Positions 10,075-21,300 of a stretch of 64,000 bases of DNA are shown here, in pieces (the stretch's first letter is position 1; every line of letters begins with the position of its first letter). The notes beneath the pieces are model-generated. The model saw nothing but the letters and a program-made list of their open reading frames with translations. It made no database searches and was not told the origin of the DNA. A program made the position numbers and the translations under genes. The stretch comes from Phaeosaccion multiseriatum (taxonomy: Eukaryota > Ochrophyta, other classes), in contig OZ218951.1 in assembly GCA_965112735.1 (NCBI GenBank), positions 4,030,001 through 4,094,000 of the forward strand, written 5' to 3'.

Positions 10075-10431
10075 GGTATCGCTGTGTCTCCGGGGCCCTC
10101 GAGGGGCCGGTTACTCCCCCTCTAGGGCGGGGAGGGGGAGTGCAGGACCGGCTCCGCGGTTGAGCCGCCGCCCTTCTCTCCGAGAGCCACATCTGGTGGC
10201 TGCAGCTGACGAGACGGCGAAGTCTGGTCAGGACGTGGCCCTTGGTGGTGGAGGAGCCAGTGCGGCCCGTGCGAGTCACCACGTGCTCGGCGAGTGCGTG
10301 GAGGAGCGGGCCCGGGCGGGCGGGGGGGTCGGCGGACATCGTATTTCCTCAGATGGCGACGCAGCTGGCGCCAACATCCTACCAACTTTGAACGGGGGAG
10401 CGTTCGAGGGAAAATAAACAGAACATTACAC
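9171..10431. other. intergenic region with (GT)n tract
   Basis: No convincing gene. It contains short CA/GT runs, a long (GT)n microsatellite at 9979-10072, and a GC-rich stretch (10080-10350). The latter must include the promoter of ESCO copy B, which is unrelated in sequence to the promoter of copy A because the duplication ends at the start codon. Confidence 0.7.
9979..10072 (+). repeat. (GT)n dinucleotide microsatellite
   Basis: About 94 bases of uninterrupted GT, some 360 bp upstream of ESCO copy B. Potentially Z-DNA-forming; ORFs across it (VCVC or THTH) are artefacts. Confidence 0.95.
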
Positions 10432-10432
10432 G

Positions 10433-12112
10433 ATGGGGCTCAAGACATACGGGGGGAAGGTTAGGAGGAGGGCGAAGGCGGTAGCTCGGCAGCAGGAAGG
10501 GGATGAGCAGCAGGAGGAGGATGAGCACCTGTTGGGGGAGGCCAAATGGCCGAGAAATCCCGCCAATGTGCGAAGCCAGGTGACGGGGTGGGGGGAGGGG
10601 GAGGAGAATGAGGACAGGGACGGCGACATCAGCAGGAAGCGGGGGGAGAGGCTGGGGGAGGCGCCCGTGGCCGCGATGCAGCTACTCCACAGAGATGAAG
10701 AGCAGCGGCGGAGGCACAAAAAGGTCATTGCAAGCGTGCCACTAGACTCGTTGCAGAGCTGCGCTCCTTCCCCGCCTCCGCGTTCCTCGTCATCAAAGAC
10801 CAAGCAGCAGCAGGAGCAGCAGCAGAGTTCTCGTCTGACTTCCTCCGCGGCAGCGCCGGGCAAGAGAAAAGGCCTACAGTTGCAGTGGGATTGGCAGAAG
10901 GCGGGCAAGCGGCAACGAGACTCTGGACCAGCAGGGGCCGTGCCGCTGAAGCCTGGATGGGGGTCCGCTGGGGGCAAGGTGAGGAGCAGTAGCAGTAGCT
11001 TAAGGGCGCCCATAGCAAGTGTGCGTGAGAGCAATGTGAAGAGGAAGAACGAGACCCCGGCATTGATGGCTGGAGCCGCCGCACTCCCCCCAGCAAGCGG
11101 AGGAGCAGGGGGGCGCGCAAAGGAGCAGACCTTTTTGGACTTTGGCCAAGCCAGCTTTGGGAGGCGGGTGCTCTGCGACAAGTGCGGATTGCTGTATGTG
11201 CCCGGGGCGGCAGGCGATGATTCCCATCACGTGGCGTTTTGCAAGACGGCGGTGAACGGGGTGGAGTTTGGGGGCTGGAAGCAGGAGCGCGTCGTCGCTG
11301 TGTTTGGGGAGCAGCAATCCCTCTGTCTCCTCAGCTCGAGCAGCAGTATCAGCAGTAGCAAGAGCAAGAGCTGGAAGAGCCGCAACAGGAGCAACGGGAG
11401 CGAGGCTACTCGAGTTTCTGAGGCGAGAGTGATTGAGATTCGAGCCGGCGACCCTGCGACTCACTTGGCCAAGTTGGCAGAGGTGAAGAAGCTGATGGAT
11501 GCAGACATGGGCTTCGCACCGGAGCCAGAAGGGACGGCCGCAGCCAAGGGGCGCAGAGCCTTCCTCTACATCGAAGGGAAGCGCGTGATCGGCTGCGTGA
11601 CTGCTGAGCCCATGCAGGAGGCCTTTGAGATGTTGTCGGGCTTCACCCATGCTTCCACCACCCCAGCAAAGGAGAAAGGAGACACCAATATGTCTACCAC
11701 CATCGTAGGACAGGAGCAAGAGGAAACGCCAGGCAACGTCGGGCAAGAGGAGAAGGAGAAAGACGCTGTTGGGGCGGAGGGGGGTCAGCAGCACAAGGGC
11801 TTGACTGCGCCCCCGTTCCCGTCCCCATCTCACTCTCGCCACGGCTCTCAGGCTCCTCCACCCCCCCTCCCTTTCGAAAGCATGCAACGCGGGCGCGAAC
11901 CGCACACTGTCGTGTTGGGAATTCACCAAATGTGGGTGCATCAGGGCCATTACAAGCGAGGCATTGCCACCCGATTGCTCGACGTGGTGAGGAGCAAGTT
12001 CGTCTTTGGGTTCAGCGTCCCCGCGAGCAAGATGGCCTTCTCTCAGCCGACTGTGGAGGGGCAAGCCATGGCGAGAAAGTACCTCAAGGGAGCGCGCTTG
12101 CTCGTGTATTGA
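10433..12112 (+). CDS. ESCO: ESCO/Eco1 cohesin N-acetyltransferase, copy B
   Basis: 559-residue paralogue of 3066-4748, single exon and intact. It has the same order: basic disordered N-terminus, CDKCGLLY zinc-finger-like motif, then the acetyltransferase split by a Ser/Thr/Glu/Gln-rich insertion and ending ARLLVY. All motifs expected for SMC3 acetylation are kept. About 18 substitutions separate it from copy A, including a cluster around residues 45-95 and one in the insertion (KEKGDTNMSTT here). Because the duplication ends one base before the start codon, this copy has an unrelated upstream region downstream of a long (GT)n tract. The two copies may therefore be expressed differently. Confidence 0.88.
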   Translation: MGLKTYGGKVRRRAKAVARQQEGDEQQEEDEHLLGEAKWPRNPANVRSQVTGWGEGEENEDRDGDISRKRGERLGEAPVAAMQLLHRDEEQRRRHKKVIASVPLDSLQSCAPSPPPRSSSSKTKQQQEQQQSSRLTSSAAAPGKRKGLQLQWDWQKAGKRQRDSGPAGAVPLKPGWGSAGGKVRSSSSSLRAPIASVRESNVKRKNETPALMAGAAALPPASGGAGGRAKEQTFLDFGQASFGRRVLCDKCGLLYVPGAAGDDSHHVAFCKTAVNGVEFGGWKQERVVAVFGEQQSLCLLSSSSSISSSKSKSWKSRNRSNGSEATRVSEARVIEIRAGDPATHLAKLAEVKKLMDADMGFAPEPEGTAAAKGRRAFLYIEGKRVIGCVTAEPMQEAFEMLSGFTHASTTPAKEKGDTNMSTTIVGQEQEETPGNVGQEEKEKDAVGAEGGQQHKGLTAPPFPSPSHSRHGSQAPPPPLPFESMQRGREPHTVVLGIHQMWVHQGHYKRGIATRLLDVVRSKFVFGFSVPASKMAFSQPTVEGQAMARKYLKGARLLVY

Positions 12113-12872
12113 ACACGTCTCCACCAACGGCAGTCACGGCGGCCGTGTACAAACATGTATCGAATAGACTGAGTGATGCAAGACTGGGGGCGGGCTGCCT
12201 CGGTCGGTGGTTCTCCAGCAGCGTGACCGACAGAGTCGTATCCAAGTGTGTGGAGGCGGCAACACGGTCTGCGGGAGAAGTGCTCGCGGCGGCTCTGATG
12301 CCTCAAGTGGCAGGCACTCTTTCATCTCAGCACGGAAACCTGGGTTGTCGTTGTCGCACTGGGCCCTGGACGGTATCCCTGGACCCTTCTGTCCCTGTCT
12401 CTACAATGCACACACGAGCAGCGGCGAATGGCCTGCGCGCGCGGACGTGAGTTGAGTCTTCCATACAATTCAGTGTCTTCCACACAGCGGAAGTAGATAG
12501 GTAGATCGATAGTATTGAATCGTATCAGTGACATATGACTGACGCACGACGCTTTGCGGTGACTCTGATGAGACTTGAGCAGGAAGTATTCTCTGTGAAT
12601 ACATTATATATGTGATATGCGGGTCATGTTCTGGAAGTGCCTGGGCCCCACAAAGACAAAAAGTCTGCTGCTGCCCGAGCTTCAGGTTAGCATATTGCAA
12701 GCACCCCCTCCTACATATCCCAGACCGAAATATACCCAGGACCCCCCTAGTGGACGAAACGGGCAAAATCATATCCGTTCGCTGCGTAAGTGCTTTCGTG
12801 TCGGTATCGCCAGAGGGGCATATCGACCGAAAGCATACACAAGCTGCCTATTCATTCTCCCAAGGCGCCGAG
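12113..12872. other. convergent intergenic region (right arm)
   Basis: 3' flanks of ESCO-B (+) and NRT2 (-), homologous to 2320-3065. An extra stretch around 12145-12160 (containing ACAAACATGTATCG) is absent from the left arm. No supported gene. Confidence 0.7.
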
Positions 12873-14643
12873 TTAAATCACATCCAGGTTCTCGGGCTCA
12901 CCCTGCGGGGCCTGGAAAATGGTTGCGTAGCCCTTGATCTTGACCATAGGCACGAGGGCAACAGAGGCGACAACAATGTAGCCAAGGATCTCATACACAT
13001 CCGCCTTGGAAGAGGGCCCGAATCGGAAGATCAGCCCCCACATGACGGCGCCCGTGTTGCCTCCGGCTCCCACGATACCCGACACAGCACCTGTGTTGTC
13101 TGGTGAAATGTAGGGCACAATGCCGAAGGAGGACCCCTCTGCCGCTTGCGTGAAGAGGGAGAAGAAGACGAGCACCGCAATGGCATTTTCAAGCTTCCTC
13201 TGCTGCGAGAAGGTGATGAGCATGAGGCCCTCTCCGAGAAGGCAGAGCATCTGAGCGAGGAGCCGTCCGCGCATGCCCGTCTGTCCGCCACCGAACTTGG
13301 TGTTGAAGAAGTCGGACAGTATGCCTCCCCACGCTCGCGCAAAGATGTTCATGAGGCCAAAGAGCGACGCAATGACGCCAGCCTCGGAGGTGGTGAGACC
13401 AAAGTCGTCCTTGAAGTAGGAGGAGGCCGTGTTGTTGATGGTGAGCTCAATGCCGAAGCAGGCCGCGTACTGCACAAACATGATCCAGGAGTTGAGGTTC
13501 GACCACGCCACCTTGGCGGAGGCCTTGGACGACTTGCGCTGCATGCTTCCCTCGCGAATCAGGTCCTTAAAGTTTCCCTTGGGGCAGTCGTCGGCGACGG
13601 ACAGGGTGAGGAAGGCGACACAGATGCACATGGTGGCGGGCACGACAAAGGAGATTCTCCACGCCGCCTCGTCTCCCATACTAGTCTTGAACCCATTCCA
13701 CAGGGCCACCATGAACAGCTGGGTCACACCTCCTCCTAGGTTGCCCCAGCCTCCCGAAATGGCGTTGGCGGTTCCGACCACCTCCTTGGCGAACATCTGC
13801 GAGCACCACGACTGGGTGGCCACAAACACGGCACCCATAATGCCCACAAAGAAGCGCACCACGGCGAGGTCGACGGCGTTGTTCACGAGTCCGGAGAAGT
13901 AGGCGGGGACGGCAGGGCCGATGAGCAGGAAGGCGGACATGTATCGGGCACCGAAAGTGTCGCACAGAGGCCCGACGATGAAGCGGGCCGTCACGGTCGA
14001 GGCCACCGACGAGATGTTGGCGTTGTACACTTGGTCGTCACTAAGCCCCAGGTCCTCCTTCACCTCAGGCATGAGGGGTGCGAAGGAGAACCAGGTGAGG
14101 AAGGCCATGAAGAAAGAGAACCATGCCAGGTGGAAGGCTCGCATGTGCGGCCGGGCGAAGGACAAAATCTTTAGCTCCGTCGCGCGGTCTCCCTGGGCGG
14201 GGTCGACATTCAGACTGTTGGAAGGGAGAAGAAGGGGCGAGATGACAGGCGGGGGGGTGGTGGAGGAGGAGCAGAAGGAGCAGGGTGAGATTATTCACTG
14301 GTGGGCGGAGACAGAGAATTACAAACACAGAGATAGTAGGATTGTTTGGTGCCAGCTCCTCCACGCTTCTGAGGTGGGGCATCGAGTCGCTACATGGTCA
14401 AGAGTGAGCCAATAGCCACGAGGGACAAGAAGGTAGATCAGGAGCAGCCTTCCTTCGTTTCTGCCTTCCTTGTGGTCAGTGATGGCCATTCACTTATTTT
14501 TCCTTCTTTTTCTGTGGGGTCCCAAACCTCCCCCCCCCCCCCTTCCCCTCATTCCCCGTGCCCTGCGTTTACTCCTGCTCATATACTCACGCATAGGTCT
14601 CGTACTTGCGCCACGTCCCGGCGGGCTTCTCGGCATCGGCCAT
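12873..14643 (-). CDS. NRT2: nitrate/nitrite transporter, NNP (NRT2) family
   Basis: Exon 1 is 14643-14591 and exon 2 is 14214-12873 (intron GTGAGT...CCAACAG); 464 residues. It begins MADAEKPAGTWRKYETYA, then LNVDPAQGDRATELKI, the conserved cytosolic lead-in of NRT2 proteins. About twelve transmembrane helices follow, with the NNP signatures GGWGNLGGG (near residue 170) and GAGGNTGA (near 403). High-affinity nitrate/nitrite:proton symport across the plasma membrane is expected. It ends QGEPENLDVI. Such genes are usually nitrogen-regulated, but no specific site was recognised. The start is only 155 bp from the divergent thioesterase gene. A truncated duplicate lies at 1298-2319. Confidence 0.93.
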
Positions 14644-14798
14644 CGTCTCGTTATAAAGGGCGAGCAATGGACAGGAGCGTGTGTGGAAGTGAGGGGTGTG
14701 AAAAAAGTAGATGAGTACGTGTGCGTCGCGTTGGCAAATTACAATTGGCGACCGGTTGTTTGACACTGAAGCGCACACTGGTCTTATCATCAAGCAAG

Positions 14799-15862
14799 AT
14801 GCGGCGCACCAACCGCATGCTGATTGCGTCGCACCGGGCCTTCCCCGGTACGTGTGGTACGCACCTCGTGGCCTTACATTGTCCCCTTCTCTCAGTCCTT
14901 CATCCTTCTTCTGCTCATTCCAACAGAGGCCGTGCTGGACAAGCTGGGTAGCAGCTCGACTGCCCGCCTGTTCGCGGCTCGGTACGGAGCTGTGTGGGAC
15001 TGCACTTTTGGGGGCATGGGGCTGAAGGCGTCGTCCACCTGCCAAGCGACTGCGCTGGCCAGCGAGCCAGGGCTGTTTGAGGGGACATTCAAGGTGCCCA
15101 ACGAAATGTGCACTGTCGAGCAAGGGCCAGCTACTGCAGGGACGGAAGGAGAAGCCCCCCCCACCCTGTCCTGCAGTGCTGTCACTGCTCTCTTCGACGA
15201 GTTGTCTACTGTCGCGATTTGCATGGAGGACCGGTGAGCAACCGGGCGGGGGTTTGTGAGGGAGGAAGGGGCACCAGTTCTGACTTGTGCCCACCCCTCG
15301 TCTCTCTTTGTGCGCCCAGGTATCACCGGCCCGGCGTGAGTGTGGAGATGAACTGTGAGCTCTTGCGCTCGGTGCCGGCGGACACTCGGTGGGTGGGTCG
15401 TGCGTTGAGAGATGTTTATCTTATGCTGGCGTGGAACCTTCTGCTTCGAGGGGAAGTCTAAGTCGCTGCCTCTCGTCCCTCCTGTACCCCTTCACCAGGC
15501 TCACGTTTAGCTCGAGGTGCGTGCAAAGAGGATGGGAGAGATAGAGACTGCCGAGGAAGTGATGAAGTGTGTGTGGGGGAAATATCTCCTTCTACAGGCC
15601 CTGGTCGGAGTTGCCCCTTCACTCACATTGTTTGGTTTTGTTTTGTTTTCTTCTTCGGCTGCCCCCCCAAATGTGCGAAAAAAGGTGTGTAAAGGTGGGG
15701 TCGATCCTCGGCTTTGCTTCCACTAAGCTCTTCACGGAGAGCGGCCACATGGTTGCGAGGGGAAGGCACGTCAAGTATCTTCCCACGGGTCTGGCGTGGA
15801 ACCTCACCTTCAATCCCATCTTCAAGCCCTTTGCAGTTCGCGCAATGGACGCCCAGCTGGTC

Positions 15863-15910
<48 letters not shown>

Positions 15911-16855
15911 CAGAGATAGAGGGCGAGAGATACAGAGACAGAAGTAGAGAGATGGAAAGAGAGTGGGAGAGAACACGACAGGACAGGACAGGACAGGACA
16001 GGACAGGACAGGACAGGCAGGTCAACACCAACCGACCGCCGCCCCCCTCCCCCTTCCCTTGCTTGGCTACCCTCCGCCCCAGGAGACGGGAGAAGCTGGC
16101 ACCTCTCGCGGAGAAGATTGAGGGCCTCCCACTGGTAGACCTCTTTCCCTTTCACCCAGGCGTGACAAAGCACTCCGCAGAGATGGACATTCAGCCCTAC
16201 CACATGAACTTCTTCGGCTCAATGCATGGAGGCGCCGTCATGGTGGCAGCGGAGAAGCTTGCGCGTGAGCAGGCGCCGCACCCAGGTAGGTAGTGGAGAC
16301 AGTTATGACTGACCGATTGACTGACTGACTGAGTGTGTGGGTGCGTGGGTTACGAGAGCTGGTATGAGAAACGCCTGTGTTCGGCGTCTGCCCCTCACCT
16401 CTTGTGTTGCTGTGGCCTTATTTCTCCACTACACTGCTGCGTCACGCTCGCGAAGAGATGAGAGGAGAGGAGAGGAGAGGAGAGGGGAGGGGAGACGTTA
16501 AGAGGAGAGGAGAGGGGAGGGGAGGAGAGGCCTTAAGAGGAGAGGAGAGGGGAGGGGAGGGGAGACGTTAAGGGGAGAGGAGAGGGGAGGGGAGGAGAGG
16601 CCTTAAGGGGAGAGGAGAGGGGAGGGGAGGAGAGGCCTTCAGGGGAGAGGAGAGGGGAGGGGTGCTCTCTGAGACAAATGTGTGCGTGATGTTTGCCCCT
16701 TGTCTCCTGGTTGCTTTGGCTTCATTTTCTCCACTACACTGCGTCATTCTCGCTTGCTCGCTCAGAATCTTACCATCCACCTCCTGTTGCCCCTCCTCCT
16801 CCTCGTTCTCGTGATCTCGTTTTTCCTCCTCCTCCTCCTCCTCCTCCTCCTCCTC

Positions 16856-16937
<82 letters not shown>

Positions 16938-16969
16938 CACTACTACTACTACCTCTACTACTACTACCT

Positions 16970-17002
<33 letters not shown>

Positions 17003-17078
17003 CTACTACTACTACTACTTCTACTACTACTACTACTCTACTACTACTACTACTACTACTTCTACTACTACTACTACT

Positions 17079-17124
<46 letters not shown>

Positions 17125-17126
17125 CT

Positions 17127-17159
<33 letters not shown>

Positions 17160-17183
17160 CTACTACTACTCCTACTACTACTT

Positions 17184-17238
<55 letters not shown>

Positions 17239-17467
17239 CTCTACTACTACTACTACTACCACGACTACAGGTGCCTGTGTGTCTCACATGAGCGGGCATT
17301 ACATGTTCCCGGGCATCTCCCGCTGTGAGCTTGAAGCGACGACCACGGAAGGGGCTGGCGAGAAGGGGGGTTTGGGAGGGGGGGGAGCGTCTACGGAAGT
17401 GAAATTCACCAGTTCGGGGAGACCATCAGCGTGGGTTCGATTGCAGTGGACGCCTCCACCCCGATGA
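14799..17467 (+). CDS. double-hotdog acyl-CoA thioesterase-like protein
   Basis: Model exons: 14799-14847, 14927-15233, 15320-15392, 15511-15566, 15685-15864, 16083-16285, 17271-17467; about 354 residues with consistent phases. The first hotdog domain has the central helix SAVTALFDELSTVAICMEDR followed by a beta strand (YHRPGVSVEMNCELL). The second begins MDIQPYHMNFFGSMHGGAV, the N...HGG motif of PaaI/ACOT13-type thioesterases, and continues CVSHMSGHYMFPG. The likely reaction is hydrolysis of an acyl-CoA thioester. Boundaries of exons 3-5 are uncertain: a shorter route skipping 15511-15566 also keeps phase. The C-terminus is doubtful because a better hotdog strand (HQFGETISVGSIAVD) lies in another frame after a run of eight G. 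The intron 16286-17270 is almost entirely satellite DNA. Confidence 0.72.
16456..16665 (+). repeat. GA-rich minisatellite with AGGCCTTA units
   Basis: Units of roughly 36 bp made of GAGAGGAGAGGGGAGGGG and a spacer GAGGCCTTA or GAGACGTTA, tandemly repeated in the last intron of the thioesterase gene. Confidence 0.85.
16825..17262 (+). repeat. (CTC/CTA)n trinucleotide microsatellite
   Basis: About 440 bases of CTA and CTC triplets, ending directly at the 3' splice site before 17271. It acts as an extreme polypyrimidine-like tract. Long ORFs here (poly-T, poly-L, poly-Y) are artefacts. Confidence 0.95.
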
Positions 17468-18028
17468 CCTGTGTCCTTCGAATGGATGTACATTGTATAC
17501 ACACGTGCCATATATGTTGTGGCGGTGTTATCGCAAAAGCTGTGGTCCTGGCGACTTGGGTAAATAGAGGGAGAGACAGAGAGAGAGAGAGAGAGGGAGA
17601 GACAGAGAGAGAGAGAGCTCCTGCGGTCCAATGGCGGCCCAGGAAGGAGGAGCGATCTTGAAGGGCACGAGGGGCCGAAAGGCTCCATGCCGAGGTTTCA
17701 ACCAAATGGCAGTGTGCTTGTTGTACAAAGTGGTCCTTCCTTGTGGTGTGGAGGAGCAGGCGGGTAAAAGGGAAAGGCGTTTTTTCACCTCCCTCTGGAG
17801 CTGCCTGCCTCGCTGAACAAGATTACCGTTGGCGAACACTCGTCGGCCTGCACTGTAGTCTTGTTAGAGGAGGTAGGTAGCTCCAGAGGGAGGCTAAAAC
17901 TCGCGCCCCGGCTCGGCTTCCTCGGCACACGAGGCAGGAAGAACCACGTGTTGAACAGAACATCCCACCATCACTTGGCCCATCGGAGGTGTGGAGGTGT
18001 AGCAATACGTTCACACACAAATATGTGC

Positions 18029-18061
<33 letters not shown>

Positions 18062-18350
18062 TGTATGTATGTATGTATGTATGTATGTATATGCTTGAAA
18101 CGTGCAAACCACAAGGCAAGACGACCGATACTCATTTCCCAACATCTACGGGTTCTCGTACGTCTATTGCGTTGCTGCGAAGCTCTCCGCCCGCCGTCGC
18201 TCTCTCCCTCCCTCCCTCTCCGACGATGTTTTGTGCTCCTCCTTCCGCACGACACAAACCTAGTCATGGCAATGGCGGGAGGGGAGAGAGGCCTGAGGAG
18301 CGCGCATCTCGTCTCCCCTCCCCACCTTCCCTTGGCCTCTGCCTGGGAGC
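17468..18350. other. convergent intergenic region
   Basis: Between the thioesterase (+) and the HORMA gene (-). It holds a GAGA run (17576-17620) and an (ATGT)n microsatellite (18026-18088). No gene supported. Confidence 0.7.
18026..18088 (+). repeat. (ATGT)n microsatellite
   Basis: Fifteen or so ATGT units between two convergent genes. Confidence 0.95.
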
Positions 18351-21300
18351 CTAGCGGTGCTCGGAGGTCAACCGAAGGCGCTTCCTCGGGTGCTGCCGGA
18401 TGGGCGAGCTGGTAATGCTGCACTTGCGCCCTTCGTCCGCCAGCACGGAGTCCTGCGAGCACGCCACTCCGGGAACGGCGACGCCCCAGGCAGCTTCCTC
18501 TTCCGACCCGGGGGGGCAGGTGCCCTCAATACCCTCCATGCCATCGAAAGGGCTCTGCGCGTCTCCGCCCCCGTCGCCACCCTGTGGATTGTCGAGGGAG
18601 CTTTCTCCTCCTCCTCCCCCTTCGCTCCTCTCCTGCCCCCCACCCCCGCCTCGCTCGTGGCTGTCCTCCGAGTTGTAGAGCTGCTCCAAGCCGCGAACTG
18701 CCATCTGCTGAGCGTTGGGGGGAAGTGGAGCCGCCGTGGACGGGCACAGCTTCCTCTTGTGCTGCGGTGGACGCGAGGGAGGCGGAGGGCACACGGGCGG
18801 AGAAGGAGGCGGTGGGGTCTCCCACATGTGGTGCTCAGGAGCACGAGGGGCCTGCAAGAGGGGAGCGACCGGGGGCAGAGGGAAGAAGAGTGAGCGAGGG
18901 GAGAAGGAGAAAAAAGCTAACGAGTTGAATGTTGGTGGCACTGATGGAAACCGGCCCCAGCCAGAGGCCCTGAGACTCACAGCGAGGAGACAGACAGGAG
19001 GGACCACGAGGGATTGCCGCCTAGTCTCCTGACTCACCGCCGCTGCGTGCGCCGATGGTGCTGACGTGGGGCGCATAGGTCCTCCTCCTCCTCCTCCTCC
19101 GCCGCCGCCGCCGCCGCCTGGTACATGAGTGGGAGGCACGTGCATGCACAAGAAGGGGAGTCGCAAAGACGCAGTAGAGTCTGCGATTATCAAAAGGGAC
19201 AACCGAAAATACAGACGCTTGCTTCCGTACCAGTGGCAGGCCTCTCCGACATCTCAGTCTCTTCGTCGTCGTAGTCGGCTTCTTCGTCCGAGTCTTCGTC
19301 CTCGGCGTCGCTAGCGCCTCTCCTTGTCTTGGTAGAGAGTACCCCTCCTTTTTGCGACGCCTGCATGTCCTCACTCCCCTCCTCACTGGGAGACGGCTGT
19401 TGCCGGGGCACACGTTTGCGACGAAAGGTAAGCACATGGATTGAGCTGCCTTGCGCCGGCGGGCTCACTCACCTCCAACTGGGTCGGTGGAAAGCCAGTC
19501 CCACAGCCATCGTCGTGCTGATGTCCTTCTTCGGGTGCTTGCAACCCCTCGCTACTCGTCGTCAAAAGAGGGCAGCCAAGAAAGGGGATTAGGAGGAGCG
19601 ATGTGCGAGCCGAGGGGGTGGAATCCAGAGGTGATACCTCACCTCTCGTCATCGTCGTCTCGCGTGCTCCGTTCCTTGATGCTTCTGCTCCTGCCGCGGT
19701 CCAAGGTGGACTGGACTTGCTCGTCGCTGCTGGCGTTGCCGCCGCCCGCTGACGAAGGCCGCCAAGACACCTTCTTGCCTGTAGAGGAAGCGCGATCCGG
19801 CGGCGCGGCTCCGCCTCTTCCCCCTTCTGCTGCCCCCGCCCCGCCCCCTCCTCCTCCGGCGTTTGATCCTCTTTTCACAAGCAAGTACCGAACGCCGCTC
19901 TTCCTGACGATGCCCTCACTGGCGAGCTGTCGGAAGAAGCTCTGGGCGGTCGCTCGATCAATTGGGAAGCGTTCCATTGCACAGCCCATCGTACACTTCA
20001 TCTGACCGCTCCGCACCAGCTCTCGCAGCTCTGCATACATGCTGCTGTCTCGCCCCCCCGCCTGATGCCCGTCAGACTCTCTCCCTATGCGCACGCACAC
20101 AAAGCAGAATGCACACAAGAACAGGAGATTGTATGTAATGAGAAGGAGAAAAGAACAAAGCCCAAAGCGCTACAGAAGAGGTGCATGGAGTATGCGATTG
20201 CGCGACGCTGTCTGAGCGCGGCGCGCTTTGCTTGCCTTCTCGACTCACCTCCATCGTCGTCGTGCTCGGGCTCAGGCTGCGCGTCCGAGTCGGAAGAGGC
20301 CTGTCGGTGCCTCCGCTCCCACTCCTCCCGCTGCTGGTCGGGCTCTCTGCGCTGCGTGAGGATAGGAGGTGAGGCTTCGACTTCGCTGCTTCCCTTTGTG
20401 GAGCCGCGGGTGCCGAAGTCCTCTATCGCTGCGTCGAACTCATCCTCGCCGTCGCCCACCCCTTCGTCGGAGCGGCCGCCCGGTAACTCGTCAAAGCGCT
20501 CAAGGCCCTCGAAGCGAAGAGCGACGGAGTTGTGCGGTGTCCTCATGTCTCCGATTCGGAGGCGTAGGAGGTCTCCACGGCAGTCCGAGGGGAAGGACAG
20601 CACCTGGGCAGCACCCAACGCGTAACGAAGAGCAGCGGGAGGGCCCCGGCAGGTCAAGAGAGTCAAGGGTCAAGGCGATAGAGTGTACGGACTTGCCGTA
20701 TCGTCATTGGAACCCGTGGTCTTTTTTCGTCGAGTCGAGGTGAAGGCGGCGCCCGCCCCTGGCCATTCCATAACTGACACACCTTGGAGTCGACCTCCGT
20801 GAAGCACCGGGGCTGCCAGTTCGCGGGTAGGCGCTCGTCGTAGTAGAGCAGCTTGATCGTGAGGTAGCGCTGCGACGAGAGAGCAAGAGAGAGAGAGCAA
20901 GAGGGGTCGGGCGCGGGCAGACAGTGTGTGGGCTTGACGACGAAGTAGTTGCTTGGATGCTTGACGCAGCGCGAGCAGGCCCAACCCTAGCCGAGCACAA
21001 AGCTCGTACCCAACGCACCTCTTTGGGCAAGCTGTCGAGCGTGTTGCAGAAGGTCATGAGGTTTCGGACGAATTTGACCACTGCCAAGTGCGCAGAGCAA
21101 AGTGGGGAGGAGTGACAGAGGGTGGGCGGTGACATGAACAGAGGAAGAGCTTGGAAGCGTCACGGGCGCGCGTCTCGTTCCCACAGATGTTTTAGGCTCA
21201 TACGCCGAGGACACTCACTCTGAGGCTTCATGTTGCTTCGCTGGATGGTCTGGCCGTTGGGCCCAACGAGCTGCACGCCATCGTCCGCGTTCTTGATGCT

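Larger units (their letters stand above)
10432..13894 (-). repeat. right arm of 3.45-kb inverted duplication
   Basis: Reverse-oriented copy of 1298-4746. This arm continues beyond the breakpoint into the intact 5' part of NRT2 (13895-14643), so for NRT2 it retains the ancestral arrangement. At the ESCO end the homology stops at GATGGGG, one base before the ATG. Confidence 0.95.

Noticed and set aside
16682-17467. Long ORF of poly-L, poly-Y and poly-T residues
   Set aside because: Translation of a CTA/CTC microsatellite; only the last ~65 codons are a plausible exon.
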